64,000 nt of DNA from Pegea sp. RAD2-039 (GCA_034620365.1 JAQGEQ010000354.1:248001-312000), one strand, 5' to 3'. Counted from the stretch's first letter, positions 34,701-47,857 are shown. A program made the numbers and translations. The notes: generated by a model from the sequence alone, not told the origin.

Positions 34701-34867
34701 GCCACCTCTAAACGTCAATTTTTCAAGAATAAATTTGTTGTTTTGTGGACTTACATCAGCTAGTCTAGCTTCGCTATCTTCACAAATGCTCAAAGCTTCT
34801 TTATAGTTAGCATGTTGCCCAAAAAAGTAGCAAGCTGTTTTATGCTTGATGTATTGAAAAGGACATT
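31718..34867 (-). CDS. C-type-lectin-domain single-pass membrane receptor (5' end not found)
   Basis: Minus-strand exons: 34867-34674, 33732-33612, 33509-33462, 33412 to ~33163, 32960-32856, 32804-32339 (or -32327), 32287-31851, 31797-31718. The first two make a CTLD with six cysteines (ECPFQYI, ACYF, SICED, SCPMM, LSCNS, PFVC), HWVG in place of WIG, and no EPN, QPD or WND calcium/sugar motif, so sugar binding is doubtful. A short Thr-rich stalk leads to TM AVLATLICIILLIIVAVGI and a cytoplasmic tail of some 350-400 residues. The tail has an Arg/His/Ser-rich stretch, proline clusters (PPPLPERHHLP), YESI (a YxxI sorting-type motif) and other tyrosines. Phases agree throughout except the donor of the TM exon. 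Signal-peptide exon(s) should lie between 34868 and 37056. Layout is reminiscent of layilin-like type I lectins; orthology not established. Confidence 0.75.
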
Positions 34868-37056
34868 CTACCAAAAACAAAATAAAGATTTATAATTTTT
34901 TTTAATATTGAAATATACTGCTAATTATCTAACTAAAAATTTGACGAATATCATCAAGTTTAAACTTTCTTATAGTCGGTATGATAAGGTGAACTCAGTT
35001 AGTAAGCAGAAAATAAATAAAAAAATTTCGTTAAAAATACAAAATTTTTAGCAAGAATGACTATTTGAAGTTTGATTATTTAACAAATAAATAATCCAAA
35101 GAAAGTAAACTCAATTTTTCGAAAAATAGTATTTCATTAGTAAAAACATCAAAATTATCATTTAAAAAAATCATTTTTTTATAAATGTCTTTTCAGAGAT
35201 TATCTTCTTGGAGTGGATTTTTATTTTAGGGAAATTACTAAATCTAAGTTCAACTTTTAGATTAAATCAATAATACTATTTATTACATGATGCTAGTTGT
35301 AGCATATACTATTGAAAAATTATCGAAGTATTTTTATTTCTTGATTTTAATTTTTGTTTTATAAAGTTATTGTGCTTAATGGGTTCATCGAAACAGTACT
35401 CTACTTCTATAACTGCTTTGGTATTTTAAACAACACGTACAACAGATTAAATTTATACTGTAAATATATATCTAAAACTAAGTAAACAAATTCTAGATCA
35501 ATCTTAAAAATTACAGAATAACTTTAAATGAAAACTCAATTATGTAAATTTATACATATTAGGTTTATTTCATATTTTAAAAGTAGAAATTTTGAACTAA
35601 ATAAATTAATTTTCAAAAATATCTGTTTGATAATTTCCAAAATTTATTCTATGATTTTTTTTAAATAATCGCCTGAAGCGAACTTTACAGTGTTAACACT
35701 GATTGGCTCATATTTAATCAACATCGAGAAGTCGCTCAATTAGAAATCATTAACTAAAAATAAGTTATAACTTGTAGCTTGTATTACAACAAAATGTACT
35801 TGCACATATCAGCTAAATTCATTTCGCTGAAATTAATTTTGTTCTGCAAACAATTTTTTATTGTTGGTTACAAAGTTAAAATATTCTTTTAGTTGAATGT
35901 TTGAATGTCTCAAGAAGCTTCAAATAAGTTCATCTATTAGTTAAATAACAACTATTATATAACGACGATTTAGTTTAAATCAAATAGTAGCTTTAGGTCA
36001 CCTTCTTTTTCCTCTTCTTTTTCTTGAGGGATTATGATGTCAGTTTCAAACAACATAATAACAATTCAAACTTCTTCACTACATTGACTACTCAAAAAAG
36101 TACATTGACAGTTTAGTATAAAAGATTATCAGTATAAGATAACAACAACTTTCTTAACAGTCATTTCTACCTTAAAAAAACAAAATAGTCAAAAATATTA
36201 AACTTATGAAATAAAAATAAACCTAAAAATGATTATCGACTTTACACAAACATGAATATAATAAATTCTCAAATCTTCCTGTTTTTCAATCTTTATACAA
36301 AATAATGAAGCAACATATGAATGAAATGAAAGCTAGTTTCTTTAAACAACACATGTCATCAGAAATTACTGAACAACATGAAATGCTTGAAACGAATTTA
36401 GCCTCGAGCAACTGCTGGCTTCAAAATTTATTCTGATATTTTCTTCAAAATGTGTTAAAGGTTGTTCTGCTTTAAAATGATTTCAGATGTGTTTTAGAAG
36501 CTTGCACAACCTTAAGAGTCAACAATACACATAAAAATATTTGATAATCCGTATGCTTAAAAATGTTTAGTTTATTTCTTCTCTGACTAAACTGCTGATA
36601 AGTTTTAGGAATAGAAATTTATAAAAAATGTTTCGGTGAAGCTAAATATGAATGTTATCAACAGTTTTTAGATCGGAATTTTCACAAAATATCTTCAGTT
36701 TTTTCTTCAAATAAAATACTTTTTAATCAGACCTTGTTTCATATGTATTTTTTTACTAAAATTTTTTATTACATTTAACTAGAACTAGAACGTGACGTCA
36801 TCAACGTTTAATCGGAAAACTATTTAGTAAAATGAAGAAAATATTCAAAGAAAAAAATTTACAAAAACTTAAAAATAAAAAGAAATTTTGAAGAAACTGT
36901 GAGCTTCAAGTATAAAGTATGACGTCATCAGACAGGTCACGTGATACAAAGACCTACTTAAAGGAGTAAAGAGCAATTAGAAGTCGAAGTAATCGATCAG
37001 GCACCAAGCTCTGACGTCAACAACATTTTTTTGTAATGACGTCATTGTGATACGAT
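34868..37056. other. Likely 5' part of lectin-receptor gene; exons unresolved
   Basis: No convincing signal-peptide exon found. One minus-strand candidate, an ATG at ~36050 followed by an open stretch with a phase-1 donor near 36001, fits in phase but lacks a hydrophobic leader. The right end (36793-37044) has four TGACGTCA palindromes, listed separately. Confidence 0.3.
36793..37044. promoter_or_regulatory. Cluster of four CRE palindromes (TGACGTCA)
   Basis: Perfect TGACGTCA at 36793, 36920, 37012 and 37037, the last ending 13 bases past the connexin stop codon. A TCACGTGA E-box-like palindrome lies between them (~36936). CRE sites are bound by CREB/ATF bZIP factors. The cluster could be a promoter element of the downstream lectin receptor (same strand) or lie in the connexin 3' UTR. 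Confidence 0.45.
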
Positions 37057-39104
37057 TTAGAAGTCTTCCTCTTGAATGATATGATGAAAAGTCCTCCGTC
37101 GTCTTTCTCCTCCGAAAGAGTCGTCATCACTCGTGAGGAATCGATCCTCAGAGTCTGCATCACTATAACTTCCTCTAGGGACTCTCACAACCGGAAATCC
37201 GCTTTGAGGCACTCGGTATTTAGCACTTGGAGGTTCTACATCCGGAATGTAGAACCCAGGAGGAGCAAGCGGAACTTTTCGGTGGATCACCCTGTTTGCT
37301 TTTGGAGTTCCGATCATTGATGAGGACTCAGAAGACGCTTCTAGATCTTTTTTCATCGATTCCCAAAGAAAACGCCTCCAGCCGAGATAAAAGATTTCGA
37401 GAAGATTGAAAAAGATGCACAAGACTCCAACAGCGAACATGAACAACATGAAGACTTCTTTTTCTTTTGGTCGAGATACGTAACAATTGACGACGAGAAG
37501 ACAAGGGTCTCTGGAACACTGAGTGATTTCTGGGACCTTCCAACCAAATAGTTTGTACTTTAAAGAGATAAGGAAAATGAAAGAGTAGGATAATAGATGA
37601 GGAGCAGACTAACTTGCCCATATAATCCTGCTCCTTCAATTATAGTCCTTATTATGACATGGATGACGTAAGCGCGAACCACAGTGGTCTTGACTCGAAT
37701 TACTTTGCGCTCTTTTCTCTCCTGAAAACGATCTTTAAGAAGTTTATCTATTTAATTAAATAGATTTTTAACTTCTTCTAATCGGCTACGTAATCGAATC
37801 TTCAAACTTTCTGTGATTTCATCATCTAGATGAGATCTTGTTGAAATCTTTGAATCAAGTTTGGACGATTTCGTATCAAACTCAATTGGCTTAAATCTAT
37901 ATATTTACAAATCAGTTGATTTACAGGAAAAAGAGCCGCTGAATGCTAGAAACGAACTTGTTGTTTGCTGCTGGTTTATTTGTTAGTTTGTTTTTTTCTT
38001 TCAAGACTTTTCGTTGCTTGTAGACAGCAATTGGAGTCGCAACATTTGTAACTTTTTCTGATGTTTCATCTTTTTTTCCAGCAACTTTTGATAAATGATG
38101 CATTGCAAACATAATAAAAATCTAAAAAAAAATTAATTAAAAAAAAAAAAAGAAAAGTTTTTATGAAAAGTATTTGCTGAATATTTAGATAAAAGTTTTG
38201 GTTTTTTACAATTCAAAAAAGTTTATCAACTCTCATTTTAATCAATACAGTTTCAGAGACGTTTTTTTATCGGCTTAATTGTTATTAATTTTATTGATGA
38301 TAATTGCAATGAAATCATAGTAAGTTATTGGATGAGTTTTTTGAACGATTTTCTTCAAACTTGTGATAAGTTTTTACACTTACCACTGTGGGTGAACAAG
38401 TCAACAGGATTTGAAAGGACCAAAACCGAATATGTGATATAGGAGCAAAATCATTGTAACAAACCTGTTCACAACCTTCAAATTAAAAAGATGCTTTTAG
38501 TAAATAGATTCTAAATATAAGATGAAGAATAAATGATTTTCTAAGGAATACCTCCTTAATTTTCCGAAATATTTATATTTTACTTTGTTTGCGTTTTTTT
38601 GTAAAAAGCCTTTAAAATTTTAGAATAAAAAGATGTTTTTGTAAAAAGTCATAAAACACTAGAGCAGAAGCATATGAATTTTTCTTTTGGTCGCTTAAAG
38701 TGATTTTGTTTAAACAAAACCAAAAACTAAAAGCTTTTTCCTATTTTATACCTTTTTTATATTCAAATGCTTTTAAGAGACAGGTATTTTCGACTTTTGT
38801 CAGTTATGTGAAACTAATTTAATGTCAACTTCTCTTAAATTATAGCTTAATGAAAAGTTACCATAAAGATTTTATTTGGTTTTAGCCTTTATAGAAATTT
38901 CAAATGTTTTCAAGATCTAATCAACTGACCTGGTGAGTGAGAGTTGCAAATGAACTCTTCCTGTTCGTCTAGATAAACATTTTCACCAATACTTGCAACA
39001 ACAATAATCCGAAAGATGAACACAAACGCAATCCACCACTTTCCAAATATGGTAGAATGGCTGGCTGTTTGTTCTATCATCTTTTCTAAAAGATGCCAAG
39101 CCAT
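37057..39104 (-). CDS. Connexin (gap-junction protein), 6 exons
   Basis: Minus-strand exons: 39104-38930, 38475-38384, 38121-37925, 37896-37773, 37721-37614, 37557-37057, joining to 398 residues. N-terminus [20 protein letters not shown]1 [19 protein letters not shown], then extracellular loop 1 with C-x6-C-x3-C (CNSHSPGCEQVC), TM2 [18 protein letters not shown], a ~100-residue basic cytoplasmic loop, TM3 [21 protein letters not shown], loop 2 with C-x4-C-x5-C ([12 protein letters not shown]) followed by the connexin hallmark SRPKEK, TM4 [21 protein letters not shown], and a ~125-residue tail with Ser/Asp clusters. Six subunits form a connexon. Both cysteine signatures are exact. Five coding introns argue against a vertebrate and for a tunicate. 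Confidence 0.95.
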
Positions 39105-42100
39105 TTAAGGTCTTCGTTGTTTCACAACTAATTTCAAAATCAATCTTAATTTTCTACACAGCGAAAGCTACAAGTTATATCATACTCTAGTGTATTGCAA
39201 ATATTAAACAATTATTTTGATAAAAACTATGTCAGCTCAGTTAATTCAAAATATCTTTCTGATTATTTTGTTTCTTGCAACTAAAACTTTAAAAAGCTAA
39301 TTTGCAATATCTACATTAAAATCTAAGTTTAAAGAAATATTCATATAAAAAATAGAAAAAAAAAACGTTTAATGTGCTTAAAGCTAAACAACACTGTGAG
39401 ACAGACTTATGAATTTTGTATTTTTATATAAAAACTTTCATTAACACTCAATCAAAATTGAAGTCAATTATTTTATGATTATTTCGATTGCTTTGTTTTA
39501 GTTCAAACTTCAAACGAATCAACCATCAATTGAAACAACTCATTAAACCAAATAATCGTTGTTGTCAAAACAGAGATCAAATCTTTTTGCTTTTTTCTGG
39601 TTTTGTGAAGTCGGGTGAATCCAACCAGGAAATATTAAGATCAAATTTCATTGAGAACTTTTACTCTGACAAAGATTTTAGTTGTTGAAAATAGAATTCA
39701 AATCAGACATATTTGTGAAAGGTGCAAACACAATATTGATGTCATTTAAGACAGAAATAAAGCTTTTGTTCAACCAAGTTAGTCAAACCTTTTCATTAAA
39801 GAGAAATACAAACTCGATAAAAAGTAATGTACATTAGTTTAAGATTTCAAAGAATTTTATTATTTTCTTTTCTTATTACAATTTTGACCAATAATTACGT
39901 TTCTGTTTTTCTACATAACCATTTTGTCGCAACTTGATATTTTCAACTATATATATTTCTAAACTCATCGAACACTAAATTGAATCAACTAGCACAGATA
40001 TATATAAATTCTTTTTGTGCCTCATTTAAAAAAAATTTATAACTTGCTTAATTATGGTACCTAAAAATATTTATTTAAATCTTTAAGGCGAATAAAAATG
40101 ACTTTTTGTTTGATTTAAGAAATACAAAATCACGTTTAGTAAATAAATATATTTATTTATACTTTAAATTTTCCAAAACTTCTTTTGCTTTGATTGTTTA
40201 TTAGCTCGATTGAGAAATATGAAAAATAGCAAAAATTATTTCGATCTTCAAGTTTATTGAGTAAGTAAGCAAATATCTTATTTCTATTTCTCATTTTTTG
40301 TAAAAATACAATCAAAAAGATCATTATTGAGCAGATTTGATTTAATTAGTAACCTCTCAAAAAAAATCAACTCTAAATTCTGTTCTACTACCAAATAAAT
40401 GATATTCACTTGTACTTAAAATTACATCAAAATCTCTAGTCTCTTGTAAATCAGGTTTAATCCTTTTTAACTGATCGCTAAAATTAACTTTCGAAAATTG
40501 ATTTTTTAAACGTTATGCGAGGAATAGGTGGAAAGTAAAGCACTGTAAGTCTTGTGTTGAACTTATTTTTAGATTCATTTAATTAATTATTAAAATTTTC
40601 GAACATAACGATAGTATAGACGGAAGAATCGATGTAACTTTCATCATAATCTCAACAAATCTTTATTTTTTGTCACAAACCTTCTTAAAGTGAAATTGAA
40701 ATAAAAAATATTTTCAGAATTCATCTTTTTAGTTTTGTTACAAATCACCACCAAAACCTGACAATTAACAACTCTCTATAAAAAGATCAACTTATTCTCT
40801 GCATCCTTTTTGTTAATATCTTAAAGTAAAATCAAATATTTGGAGACTAACATAAATCGATAAAGTTTAGGATTCACAGTTGAAACGCGATTGGACGGAA
40901 ACGACTCGTACTTCTCGATTTCACCATAACCTCTCTTTCTGTTTATTTCAAGAAATCTTTTAAATGACTTTTTATTATTTATCTTAAACATTTTCTCGAA
41001 ATGATTTCAAATTTAATCAAAATAAATAAAATGATTTTTTTCAAACATTTTTATTCCTGGAAATTTGTCAACTTGAACTAGAATTGAAACTTCCTTTTTT
41101 TTTTACTTTTTATGATATTGAATAAAAAATAAAAGATTTTGAGCTCAAAAGACATAAAATAAAATCTCCTATTTTTGAAGTTGTGACGCAAAACACTCTG
41201 ATTGTAAAAGGTATAGAACTCCTTTATATTTAAAGACTTTTGGAACTTCTCATTTCTATACAAGATGCTGAAGACATTTATGGTAAGATTTTAGGAGAAA
41301 GATCAATTTGAAGCTTACTTGTCTGTAAAGACCTCCTCTCAAAGAAGCCGAAGGTACACGTGTCAAAAACTTTCCAGTGCCTTCTTTGTTTTATTCAATT
41401 TTGCTTTCACATCATCTGAGACTAAAACCTTTTTCATATAACTTTTACTTCTGCTAGCAGATTACCATTTCAAATTAGAACAAGTTCCCACTTTTAAATA
41501 GTTCGAATCAAACCGAAGGAAGGACAAAAGCTTCTCCAGAAGATCTAGTTAAAAAACAAACGTGATTCTGATACTTTATCAGCAAACAATGATCAGCCTC
41601 ACTCGTTCGACATCATTACTTCGATTCCCTTGGCGCCATTAGCGGAGTTAAGACAGTAATTGCTTGGTTTGAACCATCTTTTTGAGAAGGTTTTTTCAAC
41701 TCTTTCTCTAAACAGTAAAGATGATGAAACGTTGAAACTGTAAAACGCTTCATATTTATAAAACTGGTTTTAACAGTTAACAAGTTAAGTTATCTATCAG
41801 ATTTGCTCATATTTCAGTGATCGATAAATTACAGAGCTTCTATACTGCTACTGAACTCTTTTCTGGTTCTAAATTTACAGTTGGTTTAAAACCAACAACT
41901 GAAAACTGATTTTACTGAGCAATTTCAAATTTTGCATTCAATTTTTCAATTTTTCAGATTTTCATTTATATAATTTAATTTTAGCTATTTTCAAAACTTA
42001 TTCACTACATGGCAGGGTAGGAAAATGAAAGACTAGAATATGAAAAATTGTTGTAAATTGGTTATAAAGACTTGATTACAACCTGAAGAAGTCACTCGTC

Positions 42101-43333
42101 ATTAAATCAATCTTAGATCAATATAGAAAGTTTTCTTATTTATTGCTTAACTCCAAAATTACTTAGAAAAACTTTTAGTATTTTAAATTCATTTGAGTTA
42201 ATACAGATTTCCTTTTTTATTTACTTATACAGTCACAAATAGTTTTTATTAAAAAGTAAAATACATCACTAACATTTTTAATTTTTCTTTTTAAACTCTA
42301 TGATATCTTTATATTTTAACTTTATTGTTAATACTATAAATTGTTTAATATGTATTTTTGATAGCAGTAAAATATCTTTTGTGGTCTAGATGAAAATATA
42401 TAATTCTTACCGCTTTGTTTTATATTACATTTGAATTTATCTAAATTTAGCTAATTTGAATATTCTAATTCACCAATCTTAATAAAAACAATAAAACGAG
42501 AATTAAAAGAAACTATAAACTACGAATGATTCAGGTTTACATTTAAAGTTTTTACAAGATGCCAAACATACACGTTTTAACCAAAAATATTCTTAATTTT
42601 TTTCAACATGAAATTATAACTTGTCTGCAGATGATTTGATCTTCTTCACAAAGTTTTTCATTTGTTACAAAATCAGTTTATTTAAAACATTAGTTTTTTT
42701 TTACAATTTAAAAGTAATTTAACTTTTTAATTATCACCCTGAGTAAATAAATCTCAAAGTTTTTTTTATAATCAATTAATAATTGAAGTTTTTAAATCTG
42801 TTCATGTAAAGATATTATTAGTTCAGATTTTTACAATAAATAATAATCCATTTTTGTTAGTTTCGTACATTTATTTCAAATTGCTGATTTTTCTGTTCAA
42901 ATTTTTTGAATAAAACAGCAAATGAAAACTTTTTGCTTTTGGTATTAAAGGTAGGATAATTTCAGTAATTCAATAAATGGAAATTTATTGAAAACAAAAA
43001 TGAAAAAAAACAAAAATTTTGCAAACGATTTTATTTCAAATATTAAGCTTTATAAAACAATTTTAGATCAAAAATGGAAATAGGATGGTGGCATTGAGAA
43101 TGTTTGTAAATTTGTCTATTGGTTACTATTATAGATATCGACAAATTCAACAACTTAGTTAATTGTGAAATATTTTAATTTGATAATCAATACTTTGAGA
43201 TAGATTGAAACAAAAATTGGATAATTTAGAAATACTTCATTTTTACAAATAAATCATAAAATAAGCTTTCTTCTATTCGGAAATCTGAATAAATTGTAAT
43301 TGAGTTGATATTCTGTTTAGAAAGCTTGATAAA
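39105..43333. other. 4.2 kb AT-rich stretch, no definite gene
   Basis: No gene I can support. The patch 41310-41700 is richer in G+C and on the minus strand has short open stretches, one ending at a clean donor (CAGACAA before gtaagc, ~41318), so an unassigned exon or connexin 5' UTR exon is possible. The short open frames at 39488-39688 and 41078-41263 look random. Confidence 0.35.
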
Positions 43334-44026
43334 ATGTCGATATGTTGTTCAACTCTTATATTTATCACTCTTTTGATTATAATACTTCCATCCAAAGGTA
43401 CTAAACAAATTTTAAACTTTAACATTATGATTTAAAATACCATTTGTGGCTTAGTTTGGAAATTTGTAATTTAGTAAAACTATATTATTGACCAAAATTA
43501 CTGCAATAAAAATTTCAATAAAAAGGGGATTTATTTCTTTAATCAATCAAATTAATTCAACTAAAATCAATCTATACATTTGGTTGAAAAACCATCTATA
43601 ATTAATTGACTACAAAATCTTTTTTAGTTAGTATAAAAAATCAATATTCACAGGTTTTATTTAGAAATAACTTCACAAATTTTCTATTGTTGTTTTAAAG
43701 CTGAACAAATCCAATATTTTTAATAATGATAAATTGTGGTGAAATTTATAAATGATAGATGATGTTACTTTTTAAGATTTCCTTGTATTCAATAAATAAG
43801 TTTGAAAGTTTGTAAAAGATTTCATTAAACAAAGTTCACTATTTTAGTATTTTCAGGTTGTACTAAAACTGCTTTTTATAATTTACTTGTTTAGTTAAGA
43901 ATAATTCTATGTGATTATAAATGCTACAGTGTAAATTGTTTTTAAAATTCAGCAACAGGTAATGTATTCAGGTACATAAACGAAAAAGAATGCTCTGAAC
44001 TATCTAACCAATTTAATTACACTTAA
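43334..44026 (+). CDS. Candidate two-exon secreted micropeptide (43 residues)
   Basis: ATG 43334 opens an exon (43334-43397) coding a strong signal-peptide-like leader, MSICCSTLIFITLLIIILPS, ending at a phase-1 donor (AAAG/gtacta). A phase-compatible acceptor (caacag) at 43958 leads to exon 43959-44026, coding NVFRYINEKECSELSNQFNY and a stop. Only one Cys remains in the putative mature part and no prohormone cleavage site is seen. In such AT-rich DNA a hydrophobic frame can arise by chance, so this is a guess. Confidence 0.25.
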
Positions 44027-44461
44027 TGTCAAAAGTTTATTAAACTGTTTAAATAATTACATGTTCAGAGTTTTAAATTTCAAACATCCAACTAACTTAA
44101 AGAGTTACCCTTTTAAATATATAACAAATTTATCCTACCTTAAATAAAATATTAAAATAAACGAAGGTAGTTTTTTCCCTAAATTTTTCCCGTATCAACT
44201 ATATATATATTCAAGTATAATATGTTTGGTGAAATATTAAAATAAATGAAACCAGTTGTATGAGAGAAATAATTTAAAAAATATTCGATTTATTTATATT
44301 ATATATTATTTAACACAATAATTAAAAAAAACTTTTTTAGGTTGCACTCATTTTTAGAAAACGCCATAATGGGAACATTTTTTACTGTACTACTGTCAAC
44401 AGCGCGCTTTAATTTCATTATTCAACTGCTGATCTTAAATTAGTTTGTTTTGAAGAAATTA
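44027..44461. other. Intergenic, no gene seen
   Basis: AT-rich; an acceptor-like site (cttaaattag, ~44442) lies 20 bases before the GINS1 ATG. Confidence 0.4.
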
Positions 44462-46476
44462 ATGTTTTGCCAAAAATCTTTAGAGCTGGTTCGGGAGCTT
44501 CACCGAAATAGAAATACTACATTGACACCTTATAATGTAAGTTGGTTTTGTGTTGATAAGTTTAGTAAGTTACTTAAGATTTTCATTATACATATATTTT
44601 TATCCTTATAATATATGATATATGTGATTTATCTTGCTATATAAAAGTCTTTAATGTATTTACTAAAATAATATGTTAGTTTTGTATATAACTTCTCAAC
44701 ATACAAATGTAGAAGATATTTCAATAATAAATTATCAAATTAATCAAAGGTATTTCTAACAACTTGTCATATATTTTTCATATTTCTTTTATCAAACAAA
44801 ATTAGTTTATACTGTTGTTATATTTAGATATTTTTATAAGAAATTACTTTTACATTTATTTTACATTCAAAAATTCAGTTATTAAACAAGTAAATACTTT
44901 ATTTATAGTTGTTTCACTTATAGTTATATTTCTGCCAAATTGAGAAAAAATTAAATATTCCATCTATAAGTCCTCTTCTTTGTTGTTCTTTCTTGTTGAA
45001 GTTACTTTCTTTCTTTGTATGTTTTATATTTTTTTATTGAGTCTTGAACCACTGCCAATATTAATATGCCTTTTTAAGTATGTTGACATATCTTTTAAAA
45101 TGGAAGTAACTTTCTTTTAAAATATTTATTTGTCAAGTTTGCTCATCAATTGACAGGTTGATAAAAATTCTGAATTATATAGCCACTTGTAATATTAGTT
45201 TTAGTATTGAGTAAAATCATTTACTAAAAAACTAGTTAGGTTGTTTTAGCACCTTAACTTATTAGAAACTCCTTGGCAAACAATACGAACAATTGTTTAA
45301 AAGACAAATATTTTTCTGAAAGTTGAAAAAGTTTAGTTTTCACCTGATTTTGTGTAGTATGCAGCAAACCAAATACCTAGTAGTCTATATGAAGTATGGT
45401 AGTTTATCTAGTTTTCATTATTATATGATTATTAGACATTTTCTGGTTTTATGGTATAAATCATTTGATCCTAATTTAAAAAAAAATTAATTTTACAACT
45501 TTAAGTTTAATGTTATTAATTCATTTTATACTTTCTTATAATAAGCTGTATTATTTCAGTTATTATTTTAATATTTTTAATGTTTGTTATAGGAAGAAAA
45601 AATTCGACAAGTAATAGAAGAAAATAAAGCTTTATATGTTATCAACCAAAAAGTTGTGTAAGAATAATCTCTTTTATCCGTTTCTATGTTAAAAAATAAA
45701 TTTAAAACTGTTTAGTTTTTTAGCTTTTAGTGAAATTTTATAATTTCTGAAAACTTTTATTTATCTTTTGATATATTATGTGGATTAACTTAATTTTCAG
45801 AAATCAGCAATAATTACTTAAAAGTTTAATTGCTGAAAGATTACTCCCTCTTATCAATTTTTTTAATCTCAGACGATCAGTTGCTGGCCAAGAAAGCAAT
45901 TTTGCAGATGTGGCAGCAGTTCAAATGCGACATGATGCCTTGCTCCGAAACAAAAGATGCCTTCTTGCATACTTGTAAGTCAAACTGCTTAGACTTAGAT
46001 GTTTAATAATCTTCATTAAATTCAGAAACCATCGGATTGGGAAGATTAGAAGTTATCGATGGGAGTTTGGAAGCGTTCTTCCACGTCAAGTCAAACTGAA
46101 CTTGTCTGAGAGTGAAGTATACATCTATTGATGTGCTTGAAAAAGTTGCTGATCTTTTTATTGTAGAATCAGTGGTTTCTGAAGTACAACAGATCTTTGG
46201 CCAAATATATGAGCTCTCTTGGAGAAGGAGGATTAGATCTCACTGTGGTCAGTTTATTCTTAATCTTTTTTTTCTCAATTTTTGATCTATGATTGACAAC
46301 AGTGTCAAAAACCTCCTGATTCTCTCTTCATTGAAGTCCGATGCTTAAGGAATCGTGGAGAATTTCAATTAAGTGATGGATCAACTATTCTTCTCAAAAA
46401 GAACTCTATCCATTTCTTACCTCGTTCCCAATGTGAAACATTGATTAGAGAAGGTGTCCTAGAACATGTCAGCTAG
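44462..46476 (+). CDS. GINS1: GINS complex subunit 1 (PSF1)
   Basis: Nuclear subunit of the GINS tetramer, part of the CMG replicative helicase. Exons 44462-44536, 45593-45657, 45873-45974, 46026-46116, 46167-46247, 46303-46476 join to 195 residues, against 196 in human. Similarity is continuous: [109 protein letters not shown] and [12 protein letters not shown]. The first intron is over 1 kb, far longer than the others (52-215 nt). Confidence 0.96.
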
Positions 46477-47857
46477 CTAGTCGCTTCTAACATCTGTCTC
46501 AGATTCACTTGTTCCTGACAAAATCATTGCTATTTGAACTTGTATTTCTGAAGCTTTTGTCTTACCAGCTGACTATTTGTTTAGTTTGAGAAAACTCTTA
46601 AATTTTTACTGTGAAGATTTGACCAATAAAATTTATTAACATTTTTCTAACTTTTCTGTTTTTAATAAAATTTTGAAAACAGAAACTTTGTTTATCATTA
46701 ACCCGCAGATTTGCTTATTTTGTGTTTTTGAAAGCTTCTGTAAAATTGGAAATTTAAGTCTGAAGATCCAAAAAACTGACTTGCTTATTCTAATTTTCAA
46801 ACAATTGCTAATTTATATTTTGAATTCTCAAATTTTGTTGGTCGCTTTGATCTTTAAATTTGTCATTCTGATCTTGATTATTTTAAATTACTTTTACGAA
46901 TACATTTGCAATATGGAATAGTATACCGATGTTTTGGTAATAATTTATTTATGGTCAATTTTGTTTCTAAATTCAATTAGTTTCGAAATAGATTTAAAAA
47001 TCTCATAATCTTTGAAAATGAAGAAGACATTCTGTGATCAATTTTACTACTTTGTGACTAGTTCGCTATCAACATTTTTTGATAATATCTCCATTTTATA
47101 CATCTTCATTTCAGATGTTGCGTTTGAGATTTAAGACGAAAAGTTTAAAGTAATTTACTTTAACTCTGATGTTTTATAATCTATAAACATGATTGAAAGA
47201 TCTTCACTTTTTGTGATGAAACTGTTATATTTGTATTTCATATGTTGCAGAATAGGTGGCATCAATTAAGAGTATATCTTGGGTTATATTTCGGAAAAGT
47301 AAGAACCTTTTCCTGAAACTTGTAAATAGCCTCATATCTAAAAAGTCTCATTGATATAGGCGCTTAAGCTTAATTTCTGAAAACTTAACTTTTTGTTTTA
47401 TATTGTTAAATTATTTTAATACTATTAAAAGTGTACAAATAGTAACTTAGCAGATGAATATCTTCCGAAATCTATTAGGGTTAAAATAATTTTTTTTATG
47501 AAATTACTTATTAACTCAGAATTTTTATCGATTACATATCTAAATCAACACAACAAGCTTTTTTATTAATTTTCAGTACCAGCACAACCTTTAGTTTGAC
47601 CAAAAATCAAAGTTTTCATTAAATTATATCAACCATGTAAATATCAAAAATTAAAAAATCTGAAAATACAAAATACGCATTTTACGCTAAAGCTGCAGTT
47701 AAAGTTTAGCTCTTATTTTACAATCAGTTTGAATCTAACTTTTAAACTGCCAATATTAACATTCTATGTATAACATACACTGTTATATTATTTGGGGACT
47801 ACTGAAATGCCATGTGTTACATCTTTTTATTTCTATATTTTTAACTTAATAAATATT
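46477..47857. other. AT-rich intergenic, no gene seen
   Basis: GINS1 3' region with AATAAA at ~46627, then AT-rich sequence. The open frame at 46673-46921 is Leu/Ile/Phe low-complexity and unlikely to be a gene. Confidence 0.4.

Noticed and set aside
37072-37639. Alternative frames on both strands over the connexin last exon
   Set aside because: Only one minus frame carries the loop-2 cysteine signature and TM4; the others are shadows.
46673-46921. 82-codon plus-strand open frame, Leu/Ile/Phe-rich
   Set aside because: Low-complexity translation of AT-rich DNA downstream of GINS1, with no homology or splice context.
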